Of a DNA stretch of 64,000 nucleotides, positions 22,901-36,619 are shown piece by piece; position 1 is the first letter of the stretch, and each line of letters begins with the position of its first letter. The notes beneath the pieces are model-generated. The model was not told where the DNA came from, searched no databases, and saw only the letters and a list, made by a program, of their open reading frames with translations. Source of the DNA: Echinometra lucunter (lineage: Eukaryota > Echinodermata > Echinoidea > Camarodonta > Echinometridae); the NCBI GenBank assembly GCA_029962745.1, contig CM057153.1, forward strand, positions 12,971,241 to 13,035,240, given 5' to 3'. Made by a program: the position numbers and the translations under genes.

Positions 22901-25900
22901 GATCAGGAAGCCATAGTGAATGTATACATGTAAATAGCACTCTTTCATTTCCGCCACCATAACATGAAATCTAAACTGATTTTATTGTGTGCCAACATTT
23001 TTTTCATTTATCAGTAAAACCGGACATAGCAGGACCAAACGTTGTTGGCTGTCCTACGAATGTCTCTAGAACAGTGCCCGCAGGAACAATGCAGACACTG
23101 GTCACATGGGAGGAGCCAAGATTCACCGATGTTGTGAGTGGTACTGACCTCCTTATACAGCAGTCAAAGACACCCAACTCCCTCTTTCCAGAAGGAACGA
23201 CCGAGGTGCTCTACCTGGCCATGGATGGAAATTTTAATGAAGCTCGCTGCACATTTAATGTGACTGTAAATGGTGTGTATTGGACCGATTAAAGGCCAGG
23301 GAGGGCTGGGGGAGGGGGGGGGGGGGGGGGGGGGGGGAGAGGGGGGTAGGAGCCTGGGTAGGAGGGGGTTAACCTGTAATGATATGCATATACATGTATG
23401 TTATGAAAGACATGCAGTGAAAGGGTCACTCCGTGGATATTGTATGCCTGTACATGAACATTTTATCAACAATTTTCTTCAGGTATAGATCATTCATTTT
23501 CTCTTAATTGCAGGGGAAACTATAAACAAACTAGTTCTATAAGAGAAGTGGTGGGATTCTTCGTTTAGTAAAGCATTAATTTTCTTCCTTTTTATTGTGT
23601 TTGTCCTTTTAAGGTCCTGTCCCATAAAACTGTTTAATAACAATTCCGTCTGCCTCCTCTAAATATTTATGTTTATTGCAGGGGAAACTATAAACAAACT
23701 AGTTCTATAAGAGAAGTGGTGGGATTCTTCGTTTAGTAAAGCATTAATTTTCTTCCTTTTTATTGTGTTTGTCCTTTTAAGGTCCTGTCCCATAAAACTG
23801 TTTAATAACAATTCCGTCTGCCTCCTCTAAATATTTATGTTAGACGGTGTCAGACGGAGGCAAATTAAAAAAAAATTGTAACCATGAACTAGCGCTCTGC
23901 CAAAGTCTAGATATGTTTGTAAACCAGCTGAAGAACGAATTTAAATAGTCCAATAAACGTACGCATGCATTTCTCCAACAGAATCGTTACAGTAGTATGG
24001 GACAGGGCCGTGTACATGACGTCCGTCGGTTTTTATTGTCTTTCCCACACCCGGGTATTCACATCATCTTTCCCGAGCCCCTGTTTTGTCTATGGAGGTA
24101 CAGGTGGATAGCGGACCAAAGGAGGCTGAGCAGGAAAGATGCTAAATTAAAGGCTGCAGTCAAATTGGGCTTAGACGTGTGATAAGAAGCCTTAATGAGC
24201 TTTCCCTCTGGAAAAGTGGAATTTTTCGCACTCAGCCAAATTAAACACTGGCGCTTATTTTTTAATTTCCACGGACAGTAAGAATAGCTGTGTTCATGTT
24301 CAAAATGATCATATTTCGCTTGGTTTTATTTTTGCTTTCGCACCCTGAAATATTTTAGCTTTACATTAAGCTATTACCTGTAATCAAGCCTTATTTTCCC
24401 AACGTCCTTAAACATGAGCATTGAATCAATCAATTGTGAAATCAAATGCTATAGCATCGGATTTACTTTCCTGCTCTGAACATTTCTTTATCCAGTGCTT
24501 GAAGACAACACACCACCCAGCATTGTTGGCTGTCCTCAAAGCTTCACTCACTGGGTCCGTGATGGAATACCCGAGGCAACCGTTCCATGGTCAGCCCCAA
24601 ATATCACAGACGATTCTAACTTCACTACCTCAGTCTCTCATGAGCCAGGCAGCATGTTTACGGTCGGAATGGACATCGTCGTGTCCTATAATGCTACCGA
24701 CATTGTCAACAACATGGCAAACTGTACCTTCACCATATCTGTCAGAGGTTAGTTTCGTCATGTCTTGTATATCCTCAGAAATGAATAATTGACATACGAA
24801 CAAACTATCCAGGGGGTGTTTCACAAAGACTAAGATTGACTCAAATCACTCTTAACTATGGCAGGCCATTCATGCCACTGTTTTCTTTCACCATCAGTCT
24901 CTCAAGGGATGTGCAAATCATTGTCACAAATATGAAGAATTTTACACTTTTTGTTTTTCTTCATCAATGAACTATAAAAAATTGTCAATTCTGCAAATTT
25001 GTGACCATGATTTGCAAATCCTTTGAGAGATCCACGGTGAAAGAAAACAGTGGCATGAATGGCCAGCCATAGTTAAGTGCGATTTTAGTCAATCATAGTC
25101 TTTGTGAAACACCCTCTGAAATTGTTAATTAGAATGATCACTTTAAGATGTCTGAATTAATGTAAAAGCAGAATGTTAATAGCAGCTCCCATCTTATCAA
25201 TAATAGAAACATTTCTCAAGAGACATCAGTAGTTTTAGCATATACTCCAAGTTTTCAACCTTTGATTATTAAGTCTTATTGTTCTCTGCAGGCAGACTGT
25301 GGATGTAATCAGAGATTGTGATTTACACGAAGATGATATAAGAAAGTGGAACACTAGCTTTAAAACTGATATCTGTCATCTCTGTGAACAAGAGAAATCA
25401 TATCCAAACATTTGGTTGTCATCATTGATGTCGGCTAAAATAATTATTGGGTACTACCATGAGGAAATGACAAGGTTATAAGCAGCTGTTGAGCAAAAGG
25501 CGTATTCAAAGATACAAGGTGGTCAGTAAATGAAATTATATGACAAATGTCCATCTTTCAGTGGATAATGAAGCACCGATGCTCGAATGCCCAGACAATA
25601 TCACCATGCTGGTCACCCAGGATGTAATGGACCAAGTGGTAACATGGCCGACACCAAATGCAACAGACAATTCCGGGGATGTCACTGTTACCACAAACCC
25701 ACCATCAGGGACAGCATTTGTTGCATCACCGTCCGGGCAGAATGACATTGTGATTGTCATGGCTGCAGATAATTATGGGAATAACGCAATGTGCACCTTC
25801 TTTGTGAATGTTATATGTAAGTATGAATGATATTTCTTAATGCTTCTGGTCAATTCAATTCAATTTCAATTTAATTTATTCAACTCTTCATTTAATTAAA

Positions 25901-27646
25901 ACAATTTACAATTTACAAATAAATCACAACAAAAATATAATGAAGGTTAAGACCCCTAAGAAGCAGAGGTCTGCTTGTAGTCGGACCCTACAACAACAAA
26001 ACTAGAACAACTTAAGACACATAAATGATAAAAGTATATATAAGCATGTACATCAAAACAAAAACATATACATACACATTCAAATTAAGGGTATCTAAAA
26101 GAGAATAGAATCAAAGAGAATGATATAATAGAAATAGAATAAGAAAGAGGAGGGAAAGGAATATACCTACTCAGTCATGGACCATATCCTTTGAAAAATA
26201 TAGTTGATGAGTTCCATTCACTTACCCCAACAGCCGATATAGAATTATACAGTGAAGCAGAACAGCAAGGTAAAAAGAAAATATTGAGAAAGTGTGCAAG
26301 CCACTCACTCAGATGGATCACTCTCATCGTAGCACCATCTTGATAATTTAACTCGGTAGTTGTATCAATTAAATCCTTCACCAACAGAGAACATCATATT
26401 CACTTCAATCTACAGCAGCTCCTTCTGTTCTCAGTCCCAAGTCTTGTTAGCAGGCCAGCCGGCTTCAAGTCCTTTCAATCTATTAGCCCCATGCTTGGGG
26501 AACAAACCCCATGCACTACTTAGAAATAGCCCCAATAGCACTTCACTGGATTTCTTCATTAAACATCTAAAAACATTCCTTCGCAATTCTGACTAATTTA
26601 GTTTGTCCACAGACTAAGGTACAGTGTCTTGTATCCTCTGGAAAATGTGCTATATAAATCTAATTATTGTTGTTATTTTCATTAATACTTTCTCTTCAGC
26701 TTTATTCAGGTATGACTGAGATATCATGTAATGAACCAGGTTATTTTTTCTTTGCCATCCATCATTTGAAAAAAAATGAGATGTTAGAATCCTATTTACT
26801 GACCTTCAAAACATTAGTTTGAACCTATGATTTGTAGCATTTGGCAAATTGTATATACTATGAAAATATGATATTGTTTTATCTTCTTGTTAGAGGCTTA
26901 ATTTGGCAAATTGTATATACTATGAAAATATGATATTGTTTTATCTTCTTGTTAGAGGCTTAATTTGGTATTAGGTAATCTGTAGTTTTGTTCATAGTGT
27001 GAATCTGAAAAAAAAAGATGTGTCTCTCTTCCATGGGCACTCTCATTTAGGAATTTGTTTTTAATCTGATTTGTTTCCAGTGTATTAGATCAAATATTTA
27101 GGTTCATTGTGACTTTTTTTAAAAACTTTGTTTAAGTGACTGGTGAACATCACATTTACCTAAATATTTATGACTTTGGAAGACCTTTTTATCACAAGAT
27201 ATTTAATACTGAGAACTGTTCCCGGCGAATGGTTTAGGGAGATGTCACAGTTCATTTATATGCCAGTGAAAATTGAAGAGGAGAGTTGTCCACAATTAAG
27301 TTACATTCTGTCCAGTTTCGTCTTTAAACTGATTTGCCATACTCGTACATCATTCATGGTAACTTTGAAGCATTCAGGGTTTCTTTTCACGCCAGCATTT
27401 CTTGGATTCTCCTTCATGCCCCCAATTCAACTTGCTACAATTGTTGCATGAATACAGGGAAATACAATTTTAAAACAATAGATCCAATAGAGGTAAAGGT
27501 GTGTTGGTCTGTTCGGTATGTCTCTAGATTGTGAATCACATTGATAGTGTAGGACAGTAATCTACATTATAATAATAATAACGATAATAATGATAAAGAT
27601 AATGATAGTGATGATGATGATAATAATAATGATAATGATGATGATA

Positions 27647-27699
<53 letters not shown>

Positions 27700-27706
27700 G
27701 ATGATA

Positions 27707-27737
<31 letters not shown>

Positions 27738-30700
27738 TGATAATAATAATAATGATAATGATTAATAATAGTGTTTACACAGGGAAGCCTCATTAGCATA
27801 ATTACTGTTCTTCCTGGGGGTCCTACAATTATTATAAACTCAGCTATTGCCAGGTACCCATTTACACCTGGGTTGGGCATGGCAGAAGTAGATCAATGTC
27901 TTGTCACCGTTTGTGGTGGGTTGGGATTGGAACCCTCAACCCTTAGATTGAGAGTCAAGTGAATGAACCACATTCCCAATCTCCACTAAGGAGGAGATGG
28001 GGACCTGATGTGAAGATTGCAGAAAGGCAATGTATTACTCCTTTGCCTTTGCCCTGTATACATGCATGATAACAGTGCAAAATGGTAGAAATGCTCCATA
28101 TAAGGAGTGGAGATGGTGCATACTTGTGCGCAAGCTGGAAATCCAGGGATAATGGTAGTGAACTGTAAAGCACAATAGTTTATTCATGTAAGATGTCAAT
28201 GTAAATGTTGCATGTTAATTATCTAGCATTACTCTGAATTTATTCCTTGTCCCCATCCTTCCAGATGACCTTGCACCAGTGCTCACTTGTCCTGACGTCA
28301 TTCAAGAAACCGCACCTGGTCAAGCAAGTGCCTCTGACATCACCTGGCCAAATGTAACCATTGAAGATGACTACACTAGTGTGTCTGCGCTGATGGTAAG
28401 ACTACTGTTTCATTTTTCCTTTGACCCTTAAAACTGACCAAGTTTGACCTTGCCTAACCTCCCGTGGCCATGATCAAGCTGGAAGGTTGTAAATAATTTT
28501 GGAGGACTCCTCTCCAATATTTGTATTGCTATTTGTTTTTTTAAAACAGGGATTTGTATGAAAGAACCCCATTGGGAGGAAAATTCGAAGAAAAAAATAG
28601 TGTTTTTTCAAACATGAACTTTCATTATTTGAGAGTCAGTATAATGTTAAAAGCATTGGCTAACTTTGTGAGCAGCCGATTTAAAAAAATCTCAAACTAA
28701 GATGAAAGATGTGGATGAGTACTTGTATTTGTACTAAAAAACCTTGAAACCAACCATAATTTGAAATGGAAAACTGTTGGTAAGAAGCAAACCACGATTT
28801 CATTATTTTTGGTCTCAGAGACAGTAAATAAGGCGACCGTTTTGCTCAAGTTAAAAAAAAAACATTATCTGCCTCCCTCAGCATGATACGCCAATATGCG
28901 CATGCGCACTCCTTACATCTAGTCTGTGCAACTGACCCTTATACATTTTTCAAACATTGGTTCACCATTTCTAATATTTAAAGATACTTCTTGAGGATAT
29001 TATACCATGAAACTTTCAGACTGGTATTATTACACTATAACCTTTACGTTTATCCCATTTTCAAGTAGCAAAATGAGTTTTTTAAAGATTATAATAATGT
29101 TAATCAATGCCTTTAAAGGGGGTACCCAATGCTGAAACCATGTAGCAATAATAAAGAATATGGTAAGATTTCAGCCTATTTTTGGCACTTCCGCAGTGTC
29201 CCAGTTTCAACTGCTGTTGACCCAGTGACGTCATTGTGGATATCTTGTCGCACAATTCTTGCAAAAATGCATGCTAGGTATATTATATATTCTAGCACGC
29301 GCATCAACTACAATGTGCGTTATCTGGTACCCACATCTACCTACGTCGCTGCTGGTTTATCGTATTTACTCAAATTCTGAGGTCAACCATGACCAAGCCA
29401 CAAATAATTTGCCAAAATGCGTTGATTTAGATTGAAAATCATCAAAATTTTAATGTTATTGTTCTTAGAATTTTATTCTTGATCATATATCAAATTTTTT
29501 CAACCATTGTGTAATCACTTTAAGTAATTTCCTTTGTGTCTCATTGCAGAACACAAGCACCCATGGTTCAATGATTTCCAGCCTACAGTATGACAGCCCT
29601 GTAATGGTCACCTTAACAGCTCGAGACGAGCGGGATAATGTAGGGATGTGCACATTCAGAGTTGAGGTTGTAGGTGAGTGTAGCGAGTAGTCTCTGAGAT
29701 TCATCATATCCCCTGGCATTTGATGTACAAGCTTTCATAAATTCATGTCCAACAAAAAGGACATGTCTGATATTGTGCTCCACCCTATAGACACATGTGC
29801 CCTGCACTTCTTGTTTCAATATTCCATCCATGATGGAAATCAAGGTTCTTTGTAGTTCATAATTCCATTGATAAACCAAATTCATTAAAAATCAGGCAAA
29901 ATAGTAACCTGTAGTTAACACCCCAATATCATTTGTATTCAGCTAGAATGTATGAAATTGCCGTTAAACAAAGAATACCTTTTTCGGCCTTGTGTTGGTT
30001 AACAAATAAGAAACATGGAGAAAAAAAGGGAAACCCTGTTGTTTAGATTTCAGGCAGGTGCCATTCTGTGCAAGCAGCCAAGCACCTACCATCCCCTGCA
30101 CCAGCTTCTGGTAGTCTGATGAAGATAAGCAGTTTGCTACTTCGTGTGACAACTGATTACTTCTCTACCACTTAGTATTTTACTCCACGATGATCAATCT
30201 CTTCCGTTCTATAAGCTTTTATATTTGTTTTAAGGGTTTAATAAACTTGCATTATCTTGTCAGGAAATCAACATTTTAAGCTCATTTTCTGAGTAGAGTA
30301 GGGTAGCTCTACTACTCATCGCCCACCTTTTCTGAAGCTGACCACCTTCGCGCAACGCTTTCCTGCGCATGAAATCAAAAAGTACGCGTGGAACTTGGCG
30401 CAATACCCCACAGTAATCAAACAGGCGCTATTGTAATCAAAGTCCGAGAGAAATTAGGATGAAATGACAGAATTTAATTATTTTCTTAAAAACTGTGATA
30501 ATGAAAATGATAATTACGTGCTTAATCAATACAGAGGACAGGCGGTCGGTTTAAATAATGAGCTCACACAGGCGCCGAGTGAAAAACATCACATGCGTTT
30601 GTCGCCGAGATTTCCGTGCGCATCGTACAAGTCAACAATCTGAACATGAGATGTTAATCTGCTGCATTTTCTGCACAAGTGAGACGAAATTAAGGGAAAA

Positions 30701-33700
30701 ACCAACGAATATTTTATGAGATACGACATAACCAATTAAAGAAGATCGATGAGTAGTAGGTCCAACCATATAGATTAAACCATCATATGGGTGTTTTCAA
30801 AATGTTTGTCTTCCAAAGTTAGTACTGGGAAGAGTAGTCTATTCACTTTGCTGTTAGTTGAGAAAAGAAACATTTTTCTTCCAAATTAAAGTTACTGTGC
30901 AGAGCAAGGTAAAAAATACTCTTTTGGGGGGCATGAGAGCTATTCTCTGAAAAAAATGGCTCCAAAGTGCAATTTTACAGGAGCTATTTCTGGGCCCAAG
31001 GGAGCTATATTGATTTCGAATTGCTGATATCAAAACTTTCTCCTTGAGAGTCCGCATAACTGAGTATCAGTTTCAGTTTCAGTTTCAGTTTCAGTTTATT
31101 TTCATATTTCACATAAATGATGATGATACATGCATGCATGCAAGTAAGAAATAATACATATATATACATATGAATAACATCATAAATAAGACGATTCATG
31201 ATACAAAGGGGGAAATTGGAACATACAAATACATAGACCTTAATATATTCACCATAAGCTTAAGACAAATTAATTTAAAAAGTGAAATATGAGGGAATCT
31301 AATAAAAAGCTGAGCTTGTAATTAAAGATTCCCTAGAAGGTTTAAAGAAAAGTCTATGATATTTGCGTGTTATTTTGAAAGATCTATTAAAAAAAAGTAC
31401 CCCGGTACAAGAAAGGAAAAGAAAAAAGAAAAAGAAAAGGGCAAGGTAAACAACAAACAAAACACACACCTAAGGAACTAAGGGACTAAGTCAGTATGAT
31501 GCACGCTTCAAAAATTTATAGCTAATTTTGCAGCTGAGGTGATGGCGACTCTGCAGAAAATTGTTGCTCCAAAATTTAGTTTTAAGGATTTTAGGGAGCT
31601 ATTTGAGCTCCAAAGAGGGCTACATCGCCCGTCGCACCCATTTATTTTTTACCCTGGTGCGGAGTAGTGTGATCTGAGCAGTGAGTTTAGTGAAAAAAGT
31701 TTGTCTTCCATATTTGCTCTGTGGAGTTGTTTGATCATGATTCTGGTGTTGAAAGTTTGTTGAACTCAACTGTCAGTTTGGTCAGAAGAAGAATTTTTCT
31801 CCAAACTTACTGGGAAGAGTAGAGATTTCATTACTTCTTCTTTTTTCATTATTTTATGATAACAGTTACTTGTAAGCTATCAACAGCCTCAAAAGTAAAA
31901 TGAGGCAAGTGAACATGACAACCTGTCCAGCTAACTGTAAGCCTAGTAAAACCCAATCTACCCTGAGAGGAACCTGGTAATATACTAGTAGTCATGTAGA
32001 TGGTAGCTGAGAAAGCATATTCTTGCTGCTCAGATATGTAATTGCTTGTCATTGGGAAACGTTTGCTTGTACATAAGTAGCAGGTCTCTGCATTTTTTTG
32101 CTAGAAGTTAATTTACCAGTTCTATGACTTTGACCTAATATCTCTACCCCTTATTGAAAACTGTACACAGACAGGGAGAAACCAGTGTGGTCGAATTGTC
32201 CTGAAAACATTACCGCTGAGGCAGATGTTGGAACCAATTCTGGAGTTGCAAATTGGACACTACCAACTGTTACCGATAACTCTGGCGTGGAACCTCCTAC
32301 TCTGATCCGCCCGTCTACATCCCAGAGATTCTCAGGAGGTGTATGGCTAGTGGTCTATTCAGCTACTGATCACTCTGGTAACACCGGAACATGCGAGTTC
32401 AACGTCACCCTTATGGGTATGTATATATGTTATCGTGAATTAACTCTGAGCCCTCATCCACCAATCAAAAGAATCCAGCAAAGATGTATTACGATACCAT
32501 CAGTGCGTCAAGTGACGATTTATTGCCTTGAATTATGCCAACAGCAATGGTGATTCATGACAATGACGATAATGATGATGGTTCAATCTGCAATTGATAA
32601 TTAAAATTAACAATAATAAACTTCCTGTCTAGATCATCAACCTTGTAACATAACACAATCTTGTACATGTAAACTGTATGCTACCTGTCTTGGATCCAAC
32701 GAAATATGTACCCAATCTGGTCATATCACAAGTATTCATACCAGTGCCTATCCCGAACATGATTATTAACACGTACCCCAATAGGTAACCATTTGATAAC
32801 ATTTCAACCACCCGGTATAACAATGGCATGAATATCTTATCCAAATGCACCGAACTGTGCTAATTAATTCACAACCCTTTATGACCTTCTTAATTGGTAC
32901 ACAATAACAGCACAAATCCCACTTGAACTTGTCTATAAATATCAGCTTTATACCTGTGTGACATACACATTAAACCAAAACTTCCATCAACTAAAATATA
33001 GACGTCTTGTCTCAATGGATTTTACTGCACGCAACAGTGCCAAAACAAATTTCAAGTCCACTACTCAAATGCCTATACGTGTACAGTACATTCCCTATGC
33101 ACTCCTCATACTGTAAGGCTTATGGAATTACGTAACAATACACACAGGCACTGCGCAACATTATGAATAAGTAATCACCAAATACTCTTACTTTGCACAC
33201 CAAATCATTACAAAACATGCTTTATACCATTATCTGACATCTCAACTACAAAATAAGGTACAATTCAACACTTACAACATTGAGCGTGCATGGATTAGCG
33301 TAAATTATTGGGGATTTGGGCAGTCTTCAAACTTCCCTCAAAGAAGATAAATTGCAGTCCAAAGGGAAAACGCCCTCAACGGCCAAAGGAAAATTCACTA
33401 CGCCTCTGATGTCATCGCATTAACATAAAATCAAATGACAAGATAGTTAAAACGCCATCTATCCGTAACAATATATATATATATATATATATATCGTAAA
33501 CAATTCAAGAAAGCTCTGCGTCGTTGTGTTGAAATAGATAGCAAACAATGAGGTAAAAATAAAAACTCCGCAAGACATAAAATTTACTGACGTTTCGGTG
33601 ACAGACCTTTATCAAAGTGACCGAAAAGTCAGTAAATTTTACATTTAGTGGTGTTTTTATTTTTACCTCATTGTTTGCCATGTATATATATATATATATA

Positions 33701-34506
33701 TACATACATAAATGCAATGTGTGCACAACCCATTAACATGACTTGCCCTGTCTTGTTTAATGGCATATAAAATGAAAGACGCAAGACTGCGAAGGACGTA
33801 GCTGTATATTCCACTTTTAATATCCCGAGCTTTCGGCTTCAAAGGCCTTTATCAAGGGTTCTACAATGAAACAGACTGAAAAAAACGGAATGACAAGCAT
33901 AAATAAATGGTAAAGAACTTAGGAAAAATCACTCTAGGTGGCGTGCGAGCGCATTCACTGGTTCAATGACTCTTGCTCGTGTGACGTACCACATCACGTG
34001 ACCAAACACACGAGCAGGAATTATATTTTCAATACAGGAGAATGGAACCGAGGTATCAGTGCACTTTTATTGGATGAAGATGAACAAAAAGATAAAACAG
34101 TGAAATTTTGAGCTAAATCGGACAATCTGTTCAAGAGTTATGAATTTTTTGAAAGTTTAAGTAAATCCATGTTACGGGGATCCTTGAGTTGGCAACTTTG
34201 CCAGCATCTGTGAAGTCATCGTGGACAACTTTCCATTCATTTTATGCCAAAAATATAGACTGACAGCCATTTTTCCTGAGCAATTAAAAGATAACAACCT
34301 GGAGCAAAGTTCAGATCTATACGGAAAATTCAAAATAATAAATGGATTAGTAGTCATCGAAATTTTAAGAAAGTGTGCTAGATGGACTTGTTGCCATGAG
34401 TATTTGATTCCTTAATGCATATATAAAAGAAGATTATTTTATAGCTTTTGGGTTTTGATGGACATTATTCTTCCATATATACATGCATGTATATATATAT
34501 AATTAA

Positions 34507-34540
<34 letters not shown>

Positions 34541-36586
34541 ACACACAGCAGTGCAGCATCCCTTTTTGTAGTGACACTTACTTATTTACTTATGGCCAGT
34601 CACTCCTGGAGCATAGGCCATTGACGACATCACGCCAGCGTCTTCGGTCCTGGGCTGCGTTCACCATGGTCTGCCACCCCATTCCAAGTTCTCTGATGTT
34701 GGCATCAAGATCCCTTCTCCAGGTGTTCCTGAGTCTGTCACGGCGTCGCTTCCCCTGCCTTGTTATATTGTTAGGATTCCTCAGTGTGTGGCCAAGCCAC
34801 CCCCATCTTCTTTTCAGGATCTCTACTCCCATTGGTGTCTGGTTTGTCTGTTGCCAGAGATCTGCGTTGGAGATTGTCTCTGGCCAATGAATCCTGAGAA
34901 TTCTCCTCAGACATGTGTTGACAAATGTCTGAATCTTGTGCTGAATGGCTTTGGTGGTCCTCCAAGTTTCTGCGCCATAGAGCAATACAGACTTGACATT
35001 TGTGTTGAATAGACGAAGTTTGGATGCTCTGCTGATTTCCTTGGAACTCCTTGGAACTCCAAATGTTCTTGAGTTGTATGAATGCTGCTCTTGCTTTACC
35101 GATTCTGATTCTGACATCTTCATCCGCCCTCCCAGTTTGTCAACAATGCTTCTGAGGTACTTGAAAGATTCTACCTCTTCTAGGGCCTCTCCTTCAATAG
35201 TAACTGGTATAATAGATATGTTGTTAACTTTCAGAAGCTTTGTTTTTCCTTTATGGATGCTGAGTCCCACTTTGCTTGACGTTTCCTGTAAATCCTTGAC
35301 CTTGTCCTGCATCTGCTGATGTTTGTGCGAGAGAAGAGCAAGGTCGTCTGCAAAGTCCAAGTCATCTAGTTGGTTCCAGAGTGTCCACTGTATACCATTT
35401 CTTTTTCCCTGAGTGGTGGTTTTCATAATCCAGTCTATGGCCAGAAGAAACAGAAAAGGTGACAGGAGGCATCCTTGTCTCACCCCAGAGATAGAGGGGA
35501 GAGAGAAGAGAGGGGGGAGAGATTGAGGGGGGGGAGATGAAGCGACTGTGCACCAACAAGACTGCGTGAAACTGGGTTTGGCAAGAAGATGCAAAGCGAT
35601 TACAAAAATTCTTTTTTGAAGTTGCACAAGTAGAACTTATTCTGATGACGACATTTAGAAATGAGTTCCGGTCACTTTATTCAGTAGTGATTACATCCGT
35701 TTCAGATCCCAGATGAATTTTGATAGCTCCATGCTGTATTGATACCTCTCATGCCGGAAGGATAGGAGATGGTTGCCGTACCTCAACTTGAAGGGGGCTC
35801 CGTAAGGCCGATGTAGAACATCGTTTTGTTTGGGCTAATAACTTCGGCGTTGTAGATGCACCTTCTTGAAGCTTGTCGACGAGCACTTCCCCAAGAAATC
35901 AAAACTGAATCGCATATTTAACCAGAATACCCTCAAGGTCAGTTACAGCTGCATGCTGAACATTGCCAACATCATCAAGGCCCACAACAAGCAATCCATG
36001 GAAGAAGACAAGAAAACCAGTAGCAGCAGAACATGCAACTGCCGGAACAAGAACCTCTGCCCCCTCCAAGGGAACTGCTTGGCTACTAACGTCATCTACA
36101 ATGCCGAAGTTACTAGCCCAAACAACACGATGGTCTACATCGGCCTTACGGAGCCCCCTTCAAGTTGAGGTACGGCAACCATCTCCTATCCTTCCGACAT
36201 GAGAGGTATCAATACAGCACGGAGCTATCGAAATTCATCTGGGATCTGAAACGGCATGATACACCCTACACCATCAAGTGGTCGATTGCCTGCCATGCGC
36301 ATCCATACACCAACAAGTCCAAGAGGTGTGACCTGTGCTTAACGGAGAAACTGCTCATAATGAACACTGACAAGCAATCACTCCTGAATAAGCGACCAGA
36401 ACTCATTTCTAAATGTCGTCATCAGAATTAGTTCTACTTGTGCAACTTCAAGAAAGAATTTTCGTAATCGCTTTGCATCTTCTTCAGTTTCACGCGGTCT
36501 TGTTGGTGCATAGTCGCTTCATCTCCCCCCCCCCCCTCGATCTCTCCCCCCTCTGTTCTCTCTCCCCTCTATCTCACTCCCCTCTA

Positions 36587-36619
<33 letters not shown>

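Noticed and set aside
25299..25481. 60-codon frame with [11 protein letters not shown]
   Set aside because: One isolated cysteine pair, no splice context fitting the gene phases, no family recognised.
27536..27880. Tyr/His-rich minus frame
   Set aside because: Translation of an ATT/ATC microsatellite.
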